A DNA stretch of 64,000 bases, from the NCBI GenBank assembly GCA_002631715.1, contig MRSX01000002.1, forward strand, positions 88,478 to 152,477, given 5' to 3'. This DNA comes from Candidatus Porisulfidus sp. TsSOB. Its GTDB lineage: Bacteria; Pseudomonadota; Gammaproteobacteria; Poriferisulfidales; Poriferisulfidaceae. Every line of letters starts with the position of its first letter. Positions within the stretch are counted from its first letter, which is position 1. The position numbers and the translations under genes are program-made. Under the pieces are notes generated by a model, which ran no database searches, was not told where the DNA came from, and worked only from the letters and a program-made list of their open reading frames with translations. Below are positions 11,488 through 19,434 of the stretch, piece by piece.

Positions 11488-11982
11488 ATGGGGAACCGTA
11501 TTCTGGTAGTAGCCTGTCTACCTATCATTCTGCTGTCCTGCAGAATGCAAGTCCCACCACCCGCCATCAGCGACATATCCAACGCTGACAGTCTTGTTCG
11601 CGTTCAGGCGCAGAACATGGGAGACTTCTGGACACCCAAATGGCCCCCGATGGAAGCCATTCTTGATGAAGGTGGAATCGGATGCAGCATGTTCGGCAAG
11701 CCCGCTATCATGCTGAGCAGTCGGTGCATGAAGACCGCTAATCCGGGAGGACTATTTGACTGGTGTGTATTGAAAGAATTTTTATTTGCCTGTCGCACCG
11801 AAGAGGAAGAAGCGGTGAGGGCAACGGTGTTGCCGAGAGCCAGATATGTAAAAGACTCAGGACCAAAACATGAAAGCCGTTCCACAAAGGAACCCAAGCA
11901 GGACGAATCAGATGCCTACAAGCGGTGCATCGAAGACGTAAGCGGTCGGGTGCCTAGCGAATGGTGCGACCGCTTTCGATAG
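11488..11982 (+). CDS. Passenger: predicted lipoprotein of unknown function
   Basis: The likely start is the ATG at 11488, preceded by GGAG at a good distance. It gives a 164-residue protein with a lipoprotein signal, MGNRILVVACLPIILLSC, with the lipid anchor on Cys18. Upstream in-frame ATGs lie in the hairpin region and would bury the signal. The mature part has five or six more cysteines (GIGCSMF, SSRCMK, DWCV, FACR, RCIED, EWCDRF) in spaced pairs, which suggests disulfide bonds outside the cytoplasm. The Lys/Glu-rich stretch at about 125-145 looks disordered. No known family. Confidence 0.6.
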   Translation: MGNRILVVACLPIILLSCRMQVPPPAISDISNADSLVRVQAQNMGDFWTPKWPPMEAILDEGGIGCSMFGKPAIMLSSRCMKTANPGGLFDWCVLKEFLFACRTEEEEAVRATVLPRARYVKDSGPKHESRSTKEPKQDESDAYKRCIEDVSGRVPSEWCDRFR

Positions 11983-12023
11983 AATATGGCGAATTTTTTA
12001 CTCACCCAATATGGAGAAATAAA

Positions 12024-12278
12024 ATGGACCGTGACACACAAAGAGCCTTAAACGCGGTTATAAAGGACATGAAAATGATCAACAGCCGAGCAACTGCAAA
12101 CAGTTATGCGATTCTGGAACTAGTCAAGATTTTAGAAACCGAATTACCAGAGCATGGTTTGCGTGACAAGGTAGCTACATCACTCAAAGCAATGTCTAGC
12201 GTTATGCCACTACCAGTTGATGCTTCACAGGCTAGAGACGTACTTCGCGATATGGCTAGTCATCTTGGTCAAGGTTGA
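12024..12278 (+). CDS. Passenger: small helical protein
   Basis: An 84-residue protein starting MDRDTQRALNAVIKDMK, with a GGAGA ribosome-binding site 8 bases before the ATG. It lies about 40 bases after the lipoprotein gene in the same direction and is probably co-transcribed. The sequence is almost wholly amphipathic helix with no cysteine, signal peptide or membrane segment. Function unknown. Confidence 0.6.
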   Translation: MDRDTQRALNAVIKDMKMINSRATANSYAILELVKILETELPEHGLRDKVATSLKAMSSVMPLPVDASQARDVLRDMASHLGQG

Positions 12279-12408
12279 AAAAGAACAAACTGTCAGGACT
12301 CGGTGGCGTTAGGTCCTGAATCAGTTGTTGAATCAATCTCGGGCTTTCCAATCTTGCGCAAAGACCGTCAAAGTTGTCCGTGTGATCAACTATCGTGTTT
12401 GTATCCAT
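12256..12408 (-). CDS. Possible 50-residue ORF in the passenger region
   Basis: An ATG at 12408 opens 50 codons (MDTNTIVDHTDNFDGLC…) on the minus strand, with an AGGGG stretch shortly upstream. Its 3' end overlaps the end of the gene at 12024-12278. Only the open frame and the possible ribosome-binding site support it, so it may be chance. Confidence 0.25.
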   Translation of the reverse strand: MDTNTIVDHTDNFDGLCARLESPRLIQQLIQDLTPPSPDSLFFFNLDQDD

Positions 12409-12486
12409 AGTTCAGCCCCTATAGGATGTGGTCCGGATCCTAACTCGATAGCCGCGCACTTGTAAATAGGTGCGTTGCCTTCCTGA

Positions 12487-13410
12487 TCAGGAAGTGAGTT
12501 CACGGTACGTGATGGTCTTGCCGACCATCGCCAGGAACAGGTCGTCCAAGCGATCCTGGGTGTCCCGCTCGCAGTTGCCTTCGTTCAAACGGAAGGTGAA
12601 CTCGTTGACATACGCACGGCAGTGCTTCTTTGAGAAGTGATGATAGGTGCCCGTGAAGCCACGCTGAAGAACCGCCCAGACCGACTCAATGCCGTTGGTA
12701 TGCGCCATGCCTTTCACCCATTCCTTTGCCGAATGGTTGATGCTTTCATGCTTGAACACGAACATGCCCTTGTACGACAAATTCTCGTCCGTATAAACCG
12801 TAGAGTCTGGGCGCACGAATTTATGCACATTCGCATGTATGGTTCCACTGCTTTTGTTTTTGATAGGCAAGGCAAATACCCGGCCTTCGCGCTCGCGCAT
12901 GCCGAGAATAATCTGCTTGTCTTTCCCGCCTTGAGCGTCTGGACATTTTTTGTGCTGGTGCTTGTTCTCTTCCAGTCCGCCAAGATACATCTCATCGATC
13001 TCAACTTGTCCATGCAGGGCTTTCATCTTGCTCGGCCCGCACATCACGCGCAACCGATGCAGGACATACCATGCCGTCCTCTGCTGGACGGACAGTTCCT
13101 TGCTGAGTTGCAGGGATGAAATGCCCTTGCGGGCGGTCATAAGCAGGTAGGCCGCGTAGATAAACTTGCGAATATCAATCTTGCACCGTTCCAGTGGCGT
13201 ACCTGTCCGGACCGTGAAATACTCACGGCATGAGCCACACCAGTAGTTTCCGACCTTCTTCTGCGCTGTGATTTTCTCGGTGGATCCGCACCGTGTACAG
13301 CAGGGCGTGTCGCCCCATCTCAAACCTTCCAGATATCGAATGGCATCATCTTCTGTCGGATACATTTCCATCAAGTCAAACAGTCCTAAAGTCTTTGCTA
13401 TTTTCTTCAT
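12487..13410 (-). CDS. IS1595-family DDE transposase
   Basis: This 307-residue protein has an N-terminal zinc ribbon (C38, C41, C58, C61: CTRCG…YWCGSC) and a helix-turn-helix region around 95-125 (GISSLQLSKELSVQQRTAWY). The ISXO2-like catalytic domain follows, with Asp139 in VEIDEMYLGG, Asp208 in VYTDENL, and Asn239/Glu242 in HTNGIES, matching the DDN-type active site described for IS1595. The length is typical and nothing is truncated, so the enzyme may be active. It is transcribed toward the passenger genes from a near-consensus promoter at 13447-13475. It is the likely source of mobility for this element and, from the shared ends, perhaps for the tnpB element too. Confidence 0.93.
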   Translation of the reverse strand: MKKIAKTLGLFDLMEMYPTEDDAIRYLEGLRWGDTPCCTRCGSTEKITAQKKVGNYWCGSCREYFTVRTGTPLERCKIDIRKFIYAAYLLMTARKGISSLQLSKELSVQQRTAWYVLHRLRVMCGPSKMKALHGQVEIDEMYLGGLEENKHQHKKCPDAQGGKDKQIILGMREREGRVFALPIKNKSSGTIHANVHKFVRPDSTVYTDENLSYKGMFVFKHESINHSAKEWVKGMAHTNGIESVWAVLQRGFTGTYHHFSKKHCRAYVNEFTFRLNEGNCERDTQDRLDDLFLAMVGKTITYRELTS

Positions 13411-13446
13411 TCAAAAAACCGAATATACTTTTATTTTCAGTATCTT

Positions 13447-13475
13447 ATTTTACCATATAATGCCCATTTTGTCAA
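13447..13475 (-). promoter_or_regulatory. Strong sigma70 promoter of the transposase
   Basis: On the minus strand a perfect TTGACA and TAAAAT are exactly 17 bases apart, in AT-rich DNA. The predicted transcript starts about 30 bases before the transposase ATG at 13410. Confidence 0.7.
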
Positions 13476-13559
13476 GTCTTTCGTGTAAATCCACGACTTA
13501 AATAAATGCGAAATTCATGTAATAATGTTTTGGAAAATAAATCACAAATGAGGTGAAAT

Positions 13560-13808
13560 ATGGCTACAAGACGATTTGAAATAACATGCCCTGCCGAAGA
13601 TTGCCGTGGTGGATATTCACATGAACAAAGATCACTGACTTTAGGAGAAAGAAAAGAAATTGAAAGTAACAATGTTGATTTGCCAGATGGTGTTATGAAG
13701 TGCAAATACTGTCAGTGTGTCTACCAGCGTAAGACATGCGAACCGGACAAAATATTAGGTTATTTCGATAATTACATATTGGGCCCTGGCTGGCATTCAG
13801 ACGGATAA
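13560..13808 (+). CDS. Passenger: small zinc-ribbon-like protein
   Basis: An 82-residue protein, MATRRFEITCPAEDCRGGYS…, with a good AGGTGA ribosome-binding site 8 bases upstream. Two cysteine groups (CPAEDC near residue 10 and CKYCQC near residue 46, plus a Cys near 58) could bind zinc. Codon use is AT-rich, unlike the host genes. It lies between the transposase and the right end, transcribed outward. It could be a DNA-binding accessory protein or unrelated cargo; I cannot tell which. Confidence 0.6.
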   Translation: MATRRFEITCPAEDCRGGYSHEQRSLTLGERKEIESNNVDLPDGVMKCKYCQCVYQRKTCEPDKILGYFDNYILGPGWHSDG

Positions 13809-13848
13809 TAATTTAAAAGTTAGAGTCTTTATTTAAATTTGACACTCG

Positions 13849-13874
13849 TCTGTCAAGTTACCTACATAAATCCC
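13849..13874 (-). repeat. Right terminal inverted repeat
   Basis: Complement of the left end: CTGTCAAGTTACCTACATAA then ATCCC. It is followed directly by the second copy of the target duplication. Confidence 0.9.
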
Positions 13875-13882
13875 CAGTGCCG
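13875..13882. repeat. Right copy of the 8-bp target-site duplication
   Basis: CAGTGCCG, identical to 11001-11008. Confidence 0.9.
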
Positions 13883-13935
13883 CGACCTTGTAAAATGGCG
13901 CATTGCAAGCGTGCGCAAGCCTTCCCACCCATCAC

Positions 13936-14574
13936 ATGGAAACCGAAACAGCCCGCCGCAACATGGTGGAGCAACAATTGCGCGGAAGTTCCGTCCTCGA
14001 TACGCGCGTGTTGAATGCCTTTTTAGAGGTTAACCGGGAAAATTTCGTCCCCCCCGACTATGCCCGGCAGGCTTTCGCGGATACGGCCATCCCCCTGCCC
14101 TGCGGACAGCACATGATGTCCCCTCGTAACCAGGGGCTTCTGTTGCAGTCTCTCGACCTGCAGCCGGGGGAACGCGTGCTGGAGGTCGGCACCGGCTCAG
14201 GTTTCCTGACCGCCTGCATGCGGCACCTCCATGTCCGGGTCGACAGCCTCGAAATCCATCCTGAACTTGCGGCAACCGCAGAAGAAGCATTGTCTGCCAA
14301 AATAGACCCCGATGTTTCCGTCCGTGCCATAAACGCCTGGTCTTTTCGGACGCACATCCGCTACGATGCGGTTGTAATCACCGCTTCAATGCCAAACTAC
14401 GACCCCCATTTCGAGCAGTGGCTGAAAACTTCCGGCCGCTTGTTCGTCGTGATCGGCCACCCTCCGGTGATGGAGGCTTGCCTGATTCGCCAGTACGGAT
14501 CCGATAAAACTTCCTGCAACCGACTGTTCGAACTGGAGTTGGATCCCATCGCCCGGCCAAGCGCCTCCGCCTGA
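13936..14574 (+). CDS. pcm: Protein-L-isoaspartate O-methyltransferase family protein
   Basis: This 212-residue SAM-dependent methyltransferase has the PCMT block LPCGQHMMSPRNQGLLLQSL (about 52-72) and the SAM-binding motif VLEVGTGSGFLTA (about 82-94). The family carboxyl-methylates isoaspartyl residues to start repair of aged proteins. In this type, which sits next to rhodanese and tolC, the typical acidic and hydroxyl residues of the substrate loop differ somewhat, so activity on isoaspartate is likely but not certain. The ATG at 13936 gives METETARRNMVEQQLR, the usual N-terminus. The IS element ends 61 bases upstream and may have changed its promoter region. It precedes the rhodanese gene by 2 bases. 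Confidence 0.87.
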   Translation: METETARRNMVEQQLRGSSVLDTRVLNAFLEVNRENFVPPDYARQAFADTAIPLPCGQHMMSPRNQGLLLQSLDLQPGERVLEVGTGSGFLTACMRHLHVRVDSLEIHPELAATAEEALSAKIDPDVSVRAINAWSFRTHIRYDAVVITASMPNYDPHFEQWLKTSGRLFVVIGHPPVMEACLIRQYGSDKTSCNRLFELELDPIARPSASA

Positions 14575-14576
14575 CC

Positions 14577-14900
14577 ATGCGGAACATTTCTCCAGCCGAA
14601 CTCAAGCAACGTCTGGACTCGGACGCTCCGCTTCCATTGCTCCTGGATGTCCGCGAACCTTGGGAGATCGAGCGCGCCTGCCTGCCGCACAGTTGTTGCA
14701 TTCCCATGAAAGAGTTGACCACCCGGCTGCAGGAACTGGACCCGGACCGGGAAACCGTGGTGCTCTGCCATCACGGCATTCGCAGCCGCTCGGTCTGCCT
14801 GTTCCTCGAACAGCATATGCAGTTCTCGAATGTTTTGAACCTGGATGGTGGTATCGACGCCTGGGCACGACAGGTCGACCCTGGTATCCCCACATACTAG
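14577..14900 (+). CDS. Single-domain rhodanese-like sulfurtransferase
   Basis: A 107-residue single rhodanese domain with LLLDVREPWE (about 21-30) and the active-site loop CHHGIRS (about 65-71) holding the catalytic cysteine that carries a persulfide. It is cytosolic, with no signal peptide. It starts 2 bases after the pcm stop and is followed by tolC. This pcm-rhodanese-tolC order recurs in gammaproteobacteria. The sulfur acceptor is unknown. Confidence 0.92.
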   Translation: MRNISPAELKQRLDSDAPLPLLLDVREPWEIERACLPHSCCIPMKELTTRLQELDPDRETVVLCHHGIRSRSVCLFLEQHMQFSNVLNLDGGIDAWARQVDPGIPTY

Positions 14901-14931
14901 TGCAATATATGGTGGACACCCCGAACTGGCT

Positions 14932-16260
14932 ATGACTTTGTTGAAGCACCTCGCAACCCTGCTCGCATGCAGCTTGGCTGGCATAGCGCACGCCGGTGAC
15001 AGCCTGCTCGACATCTACCTGCTGGCCCAGAAAAACGATGCCGAGTTGCAGGTGGCCGAGGCCCGCTATCAGGCTGTCGCCCAAGGGGACTCAATTGCTC
15101 GGTCGAACTGGCTGCCACACGTCGCGTTCGAATATAACCTTTCGGAAACCCGCCAGACGCTCGAGGGAGAGAGTTTCAGGGTGCGCGACGGCCGCTCCCG
15201 CTTCACCACCCGGAGTGATCGGCTGACCCTCACGCAGACCCTGTACCACCATGACCTGTATGTTGAACTGGACCGCGCCGGCGCCAGTACCGCCCGGGCA
15301 CTGGCACAGCGTGACGCAGTTCGCCAGAAGTTGGTCGTGCGAACGGCCGAAGCCTATTTCGACGTCCTGGCCGCCCAAGACGGCACCCTGTTTTCGCGCA
15401 AGGAGAAAGATGCCATTGCCTTGCAACTGGAGCAGGCCGAGGCACGCTTCCAAGTCGGGCTGACCGCCATCGTCGAAGTCAAGGAAACCCAAGCCTCCTA
15501 CGATCTAGCGGTGGCAAGGGAGATCGAGGCTCAGAATCTCCTGGAAAACCAGTTGGAAGCCCTAGCCGTAATCACCGGTCATCCGCACCAGAACCTGTCT
15601 CCCCTGTCGGATCGGCTTCGGCCAGTCCCGCCGAAACCAGCCAATATCCAGGAATGGACCGAGGCGGCACTGGAACACAACCTGGACTATCTGATCCAAA
15701 AGCGGACGCTGGATGTGGCCCGCCACACCGTGCGATTCGAACAGGCCAAGCACTGGCCGACCCTGGACCTGCACGCCAGCCTGAGTGATACCGAGGATAC
15801 CGGCGGCGTGTTCAGCCCCGCCGGAAGCAAGACGCATGCGGACCGCGTCTCGATCCAGTTGAAGATTCCGCTGCTGGCCGGAGGCGAGACGTATTACCGC
15901 ACCCGTCAGGCCATATTCGAGCGGGAAGCCGCCCAAGCGGAGCTATTGGCCACGCAGCGTAAAGTCGAACAGGATGTCCGTTCCGCCTACCGCGACGTCA
16001 CGGCCGGAACTTCGCGAGTTCGCGCCTTTGAACGGGCCTTGGAATCCGCCCGGGTGGACCTCGAAGCTCATCAAGCAGGCCTTGAGGCCGGCACCCGTGA
16101 CACGGTCGACGTAATCCAAGCGACCAGTCGGCTTTATGCCGCCGAACGCGACTATTCACAGGCCCGCTACGATTACATTGTTGACACCTTGCGCCTGCGC
16201 CAGGCCACAGGCCAGCTCAGTTTGGAAGACATCGAGTGGGCAAACAGCCTGCTTGACTGA
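14932..16260 (+). CDS. tolC: TolC-family outer membrane efflux channel
   Basis: About 442 residues from the ATG at 14932, which places the signal peptide MTLLKHLATLLACSLAGIAHA at the N-terminus; a longer upstream frame only covers rhodanese sequence. The mature protein shows the duplicated OEP pattern of long helices and strands (for example AEARYQAVAQGD… and the later AEAQLLATQRKVEQDVRSAYRDV-like helix), as in the trimeric TolC tunnel. It forms the outer-membrane exit for type I secretion and RND or ABC efflux pumps. It lies in the rhodanese-tolC-waaA run. Confidence 0.92.
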   Translation: MTLLKHLATLLACSLAGIAHAGDSLLDIYLLAQKNDAELQVAEARYQAVAQGDSIARSNWLPHVAFEYNLSETRQTLEGESFRVRDGRSRFTTRSDRLTLTQTLYHHDLYVELDRAGASTARALAQRDAVRQKLVVRTAEAYFDVLAAQDGTLFSRKEKDAIALQLEQAEARFQVGLTAIVEVKETQASYDLAVAREIEAQNLLENQLEALAVITGHPHQNLSPLSDRLRPVPPKPANIQEWTEAALEHNLDYLIQKRTLDVARHTVRFEQAKHWPTLDLHASLSDTEDTGGVFSPAGSKTHADRVSIQLKIPLLAGGETYYRTRQAIFEREAAQAELLATQRKVEQDVRSAYRDVTAGTSRVRAFERALESARVDLEAHQAGLEAGTRDTVDVIQATSRLYAAERDYSQARYDYIVDTLRLRQATGQLSLEDIEWANSLLD

Positions 16261-16265
16261 AGATT

Positions 16266-17516
16266 TTGAAACCGGAACTGGAAAGCCGCGCCCCCCTGAC
16301 CTATCGCGCGCTTGCATTCACAGCCGCTATTCCCGCGTTTCTGTACACCGCATCGCGTGCTTTGCGCGACGGCGGCAAGCGTTACCTGCGCCAGCGTTAT
16401 GCCAGCGGATTGCCCGCAGACCTGAAAGACCGAGTCTGTCTGCACTGCTGTTCGGTTGGCGAGGTCCGTGCAGCCCTGCCACTGGCACGGGAACTGCTTG
16501 AAAACGGGCACGATCTTTTCATCAGTGTCGGGACCCCGACTGGGCGGCATATGGCGCGCACGTTACTGCCGGAAATCCCCTGCATCTATTTCCCTTTAGA
16601 TCATGTCTCGGTGGTTCGCCGCTGGCTGAAACGGCTGAATCCTAAAACCATCCTGATCGTAGAGACCGAGTTATGGCCGAATTTCTTTCACGCGGTCCGT
16701 CGGCTGGACATTCCAATGGCACTGGTGAACGCCCGCCTCTCGCAGCGGACGCAAAACCCCCCTTTCCCGTTGCGCCCCGCATTACGCCAAGCGGCACAGC
16801 AATTGCACTGCATCCTGACACGCAGCGAAAAAGATGCCGAACGCTTCGTTGCACTGGGAGCGCCCCCCGACCGGATCGAGAATTTAGGCAATATCAAATA
16901 CGCGGCCGCCATCGACGACATCCCTGACGATGCCCCGATTCAGCGCCCTTACATCCTGGCCGTATCCACGCATAAAGACGAGGAGAAGTTGATTGCAAAG
17001 CTATGGAAGACGCTCGATCCCCGAGACAAATTACTGGTGCTGATGCCACGCTATCCGGATCGCGCTCCGGAAATCCTGAAGCACTTGGAAGCGCTTGGCC
17101 TGCGAGCCGGACTGCACTCCCGCGACCACCAACCCCGACCGGATGATCAGACCTATCTGGCGGACACTCTGGGCGAGGCGCTGTGGTGGATGCGGCATGC
17201 CGCCTTTGTGTTTGTGGGGGGGTCCCTAGTCCCGCGCGGGGGGCATAACGTAATGGAGCCCGCAATGCTCGGCAAAGCCTGCGTGGTCGGGCCTCACACC
17301 GATCACTTCGAGGCAGAGGTTCAAGCCCTTCTGGACTGTGACGGGCTGCGACAGGTGCAAGATGTCGACGAACTCGGGCAGGTCTTTTCCCAATGGCTTG
17401 ACCACCCGCAAGAAGCCCGACAGACGGGGATGCGGGCGCAGGCGCAAGGGCGTGATCGCAGCATGTTGATTAAACGCTATATTGAAGCCCTGTCTCGCTA
17501 TTCTGTTCTGAACTGA
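16266..17516 (+). CDS. waaA: 3-deoxy-D-manno-octulosonic acid (Kdo) transferase
   Basis: This 416-residue GT30-family enzyme transfers Kdo from CMP-Kdo onto lipid A precursor at the inner membrane. It has an N-terminal hydrophobic anchor, the HCCSVGEVRAALPLAREL block (about 59-76) with the catalytic Glu, VETELWPNF (about 137-145), and the CMP-binding FVGGSLVPRGGHNVMEPA (about 317-334). The start is a TTG 5 bases after the tolC stop. kdkA, whose product phosphorylates the Kdo added here, lies close by on the other strand. Confidence 0.95.
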   Translation: MKPELESRAPLTYRALAFTAAIPAFLYTASRALRDGGKRYLRQRYASGLPADLKDRVCLHCCSVGEVRAALPLARELLENGHDLFISVGTPTGRHMARTLLPEIPCIYFPLDHVSVVRRWLKRLNPKTILIVETELWPNFFHAVRRLDIPMALVNARLSQRTQNPPFPLRPALRQAAQQLHCILTRSEKDAERFVALGAPPDRIENLGNIKYAAAIDDIPDDAPIQRPYILAVSTHKDEEKLIAKLWKTLDPRDKLLVLMPRYPDRAPEILKHLEALGLRAGLHSRDHQPRPDDQTYLADTLGEALWWMRHAAFVFVGGSLVPRGGHNVMEPAMLGKACVVGPHTDHFEAEVQALLDCDGLRQVQDVDELGQVFSQWLDHPQEARQTGMRAQAQGRDRSMLIKRYIEALSRYSVLN

Positions 17517-17521
17517 ACGGC

Positions 17522-18607
17522 TTACGCTCCCGTCGCGGTCCTAGCGGCCAGGTAGGCTTTTTCGGAAATGGCGGTCCAGTTCCGCACCTGGGCATAGAAC
17601 GCTTGGTAGCTATCGTTCACCTTCTGGACGAAAGGGTCGCTTTCAGCTACTTCTTCGATTACCGTCTTGGTGTGTTGTCGCAGGACGCGCAATATTTCCG
17701 GCGGAAATTGCCGGAGTTCGACCCCGTATTCCTCGACCAATGCTTTCAATGCATCGTTGTTGTGCGCGGTGAAATCGGCCACCGTGTCTCCACTGGCCGC
17801 GGTGGCGGCATGCCGCACGATGGCTTGGAGGTCGCTCGGCAACGCTTCGAGCGCCGAACGATTGACCAGGCATTCCAGTGTCGTGCCGGGATCGTGCCAA
17901 CCGGGATAGTAGTAGTACTTGGCCGCACGGTGTAATCCAAACGCCAAGTCGTTCCATGGACCCGTCCATTCGGTGGCGTCGATGGCCCCGGTCTGCAGCG
18001 CGACCAGCAATTCCTTCCCGCTGAGCACCACAGGCGTGACGCCAACCCGGCGCAGTACTTCGCCTCCCAGCCCTGGGATGCGCATGCGCAGACCCTGCAG
18101 GTCCTCGAGTCGATGGATTTCCCGCTTGAACCATCCGCCCATCTGGACCATGGAATTGCCTGCGACAAGAGGAACGATGTCGAACGGGGCGTAAGCCTCT
18201 TCCCACAGCTCCATGCCCCCTCCCTTGTACAGCCAGCTGTTCATCTCATTGGCCGTCATGCCGAACGGCAGGGCGGAGAAAAAGTGAAACGCCGGGTTCT
18301 TGCCTTGCCAGTAGTAGGAGACGCTGTGTCCCATCTGTGCCGCCCCCTGGCTGACCGCATCGAACACCTCAAACGCCGGCACCAGTTCGCCGGCGCCGTA
18401 CACTTGCACCTGCAGGCGCCCACCGGACATCTCGCCGATCGTCTGCGCCAGAAACTCCGCGCCCGTGCCAATCCCAGGGAAGTTCTTCGGCCAAGCAGTT
18501 ACCATCTTCCAGCGCAGCGGTTCTTCGGCATCCGATCGCCGGACCCGTCCCAGCCCGGCCGCTGCGGCAATCCCGCCTGCGCCCAAAAATTCGCGCCGTC
18601 GCATCAC
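17522..18607 (-). CDS. TRAP-type substrate-binding protein (DctP family), Tat-exported
   Basis: A 361-residue periplasmic binding protein with a twin-arginine signal, MMRRREFLGAGGIAAAAGLG, followed by the DctP fold. The family region G(K)ELLVALQTGAIDATEWTGPWND (about 190-215) carries the Arg/Glu-type ligand site, and YYYPGWHDPGTTLECL follows. TRAP systems take up carboxylates or keto acids with a two-part permease (DctQM), but no permease gene is in this window. Its ATG overlaps the end of kdkA, so it is read from the LPS operon, an odd place for a transporter component. The ligand is unknown. Confidence 0.88.
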   Translation of the reverse strand: MMRRREFLGAGGIAAAAGLGRVRRSDAEEPLRWKMVTAWPKNFPGIGTGAEFLAQTIGEMSGGRLQVQVYGAGELVPAFEVFDAVSQGAAQMGHSVSYYWQGKNPAFHFFSALPFGMTANEMNSWLYKGGGMELWEEAYAPFDIVPLVAGNSMVQMGGWFKREIHRLEDLQGLRMRIPGLGGEVLRRVGVTPVVLSGKELLVALQTGAIDATEWTGPWNDLAFGLHRAAKYYYYPGWHDPGTTLECLVNRSALEALPSDLQAIVRHAATAASGDTVADFTAHNNDALKALVEEYGVELRQFPPEILRVLRQHTKTVIEEVAESDPFVQKVNDSYQAFYAQVRNWTAISEKAYLAARTATGA

Positions 18608-19335
18608 GAGCCGGGGGCGGACGCCCCGCTGGCATACCCTCGCAACAAGGCTTCAAAGTCCTGCTCCCTGAAGTAAAACTCCGGGTTCTTCGCCTGTTCC
18701 TTGAGACAGGATCGGTGAAGACGCTTGAGGTTTCGCCGCTTCCAGAGCCCTCCAGAGCGAATTCGGCACCGGTCGAAGTCGATCAGGAAGAAATCATCCG
18801 GAGTACGTAGCAGGATATTGCTCAAGTTGAGGTCGGCGTGCCAGACCTGAAAGTCATGAAACCGGCGCAGCAGTGCCCCAAGACCTTCCCATTCGGCCAC
18901 TTCCAAGGCCCGCTCACGCAGGATCTGGGTGAGAGGGCGGGCGTGGGAAATCCGGGTCACAATCAGATCCGCGCGGTACATCAGGCCACTGCGAATCACT
19001 CTCCAAGCCACTGGGCTGGGTACGGGCAGCCCCTGCCCGGCCAGCTGGCTCAAGATTCTGACCTCCCGTGCCGGGCGCGACCGGTTCAAACCCGTCCACA
19101 GGTAGCGATCTTCGAGGAATTGGGCCACCTTGCCCCCCCGATGGTAGTGCCTCAACGCAAATTCCTTTCCTTCATGCCGAAACAACCAGACCGTCCCCCG
19201 CCCGCTGCCGAAACTGGACAGCATTCCCTGTACGCTCAGGTGGTGCGGGTCGAAAAACTCCGGCGTTACTTCCGAAAGCCACTCGGGGTCGTATACGATA
19301 TGACCCTGCCCTTCTTCTGGCATACCTTGTTGCAT
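18604..19335 (-). CDS. kdkA: Kdo kinase (3-deoxy-D-manno-octulosonic acid kinase)
   Basis: This 243-residue kinase-fold protein of the KdkA/WaaP family phosphorylates lipid-A-bound Kdo. It has the glycine/Arg-rich FGSGRGTVW start, the lysine region FALRHYHRGGKVA (60-71), the catalytic loop HADLNLSNIL (166-175) and the metal-binding IDFDR (185-189). The length is that of KdkA. Single-Kdo LPS with a phosphate is known in bacteria carrying this gene. It overlaps dctP by 4 bases and lies downstream of DUF6165 and GT9 in one minus-strand operon. Confidence 0.92.
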   Translation of the reverse strand: MQQGMPEEGQGHIVYDPEWLSEVTPEFFDPHHLSVQGMLSSFGSGRGTVWLFRHEGKEFALRHYHRGGKVAQFLEDRYLWTGLNRSRPAREVRILSQLAGQGLPVPSPVAWRVIRSGLMYRADLIVTRISHARPLTQILRERALEVAEWEGLGALLRRFHDFQVWHADLNLSNILLRTPDDFFLIDFDRCRIRSGGLWKRRNLKRLHRSCLKEQAKNPEFYFREQDFEALLRGYASGASAPGS

Positions 19336-19434
19336 GAGCGAATCCGCGCGCCCATCATACCCCCCGGAAGCCTGCGGCTAATTCGCGCAGGATGGTGCCA
19401 GTGATCGTAATCACTCGCACTGCAGATGGACCGA

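Larger units (their letters stand above)
11009..13874. mobile_element. IS1595-family transposable element with passenger genes
   Basis: The element is 2,866 bp and is bounded by inverted repeats that start GGGAATTATGTAGGTAACTT on the left and, read inward, GGGATTTATGTAGGTAACTT on the right. It is flanked by the perfect 8-bp duplication CAGTGCCG. It encodes one DDE transposase (12487-13410, minus) with its own strong promoter, and several small genes unrelated to transposition. The DNA, especially 13411-13850, is visibly more AT-rich than the host, which points to foreign origin. It sits between thiC and pcm and breaks no gene. Passenger genes are known in the IS1595 family; these ones I do not recognise. 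The perfect duplication suggests a fairly recent insertion. Confidence 0.92.
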
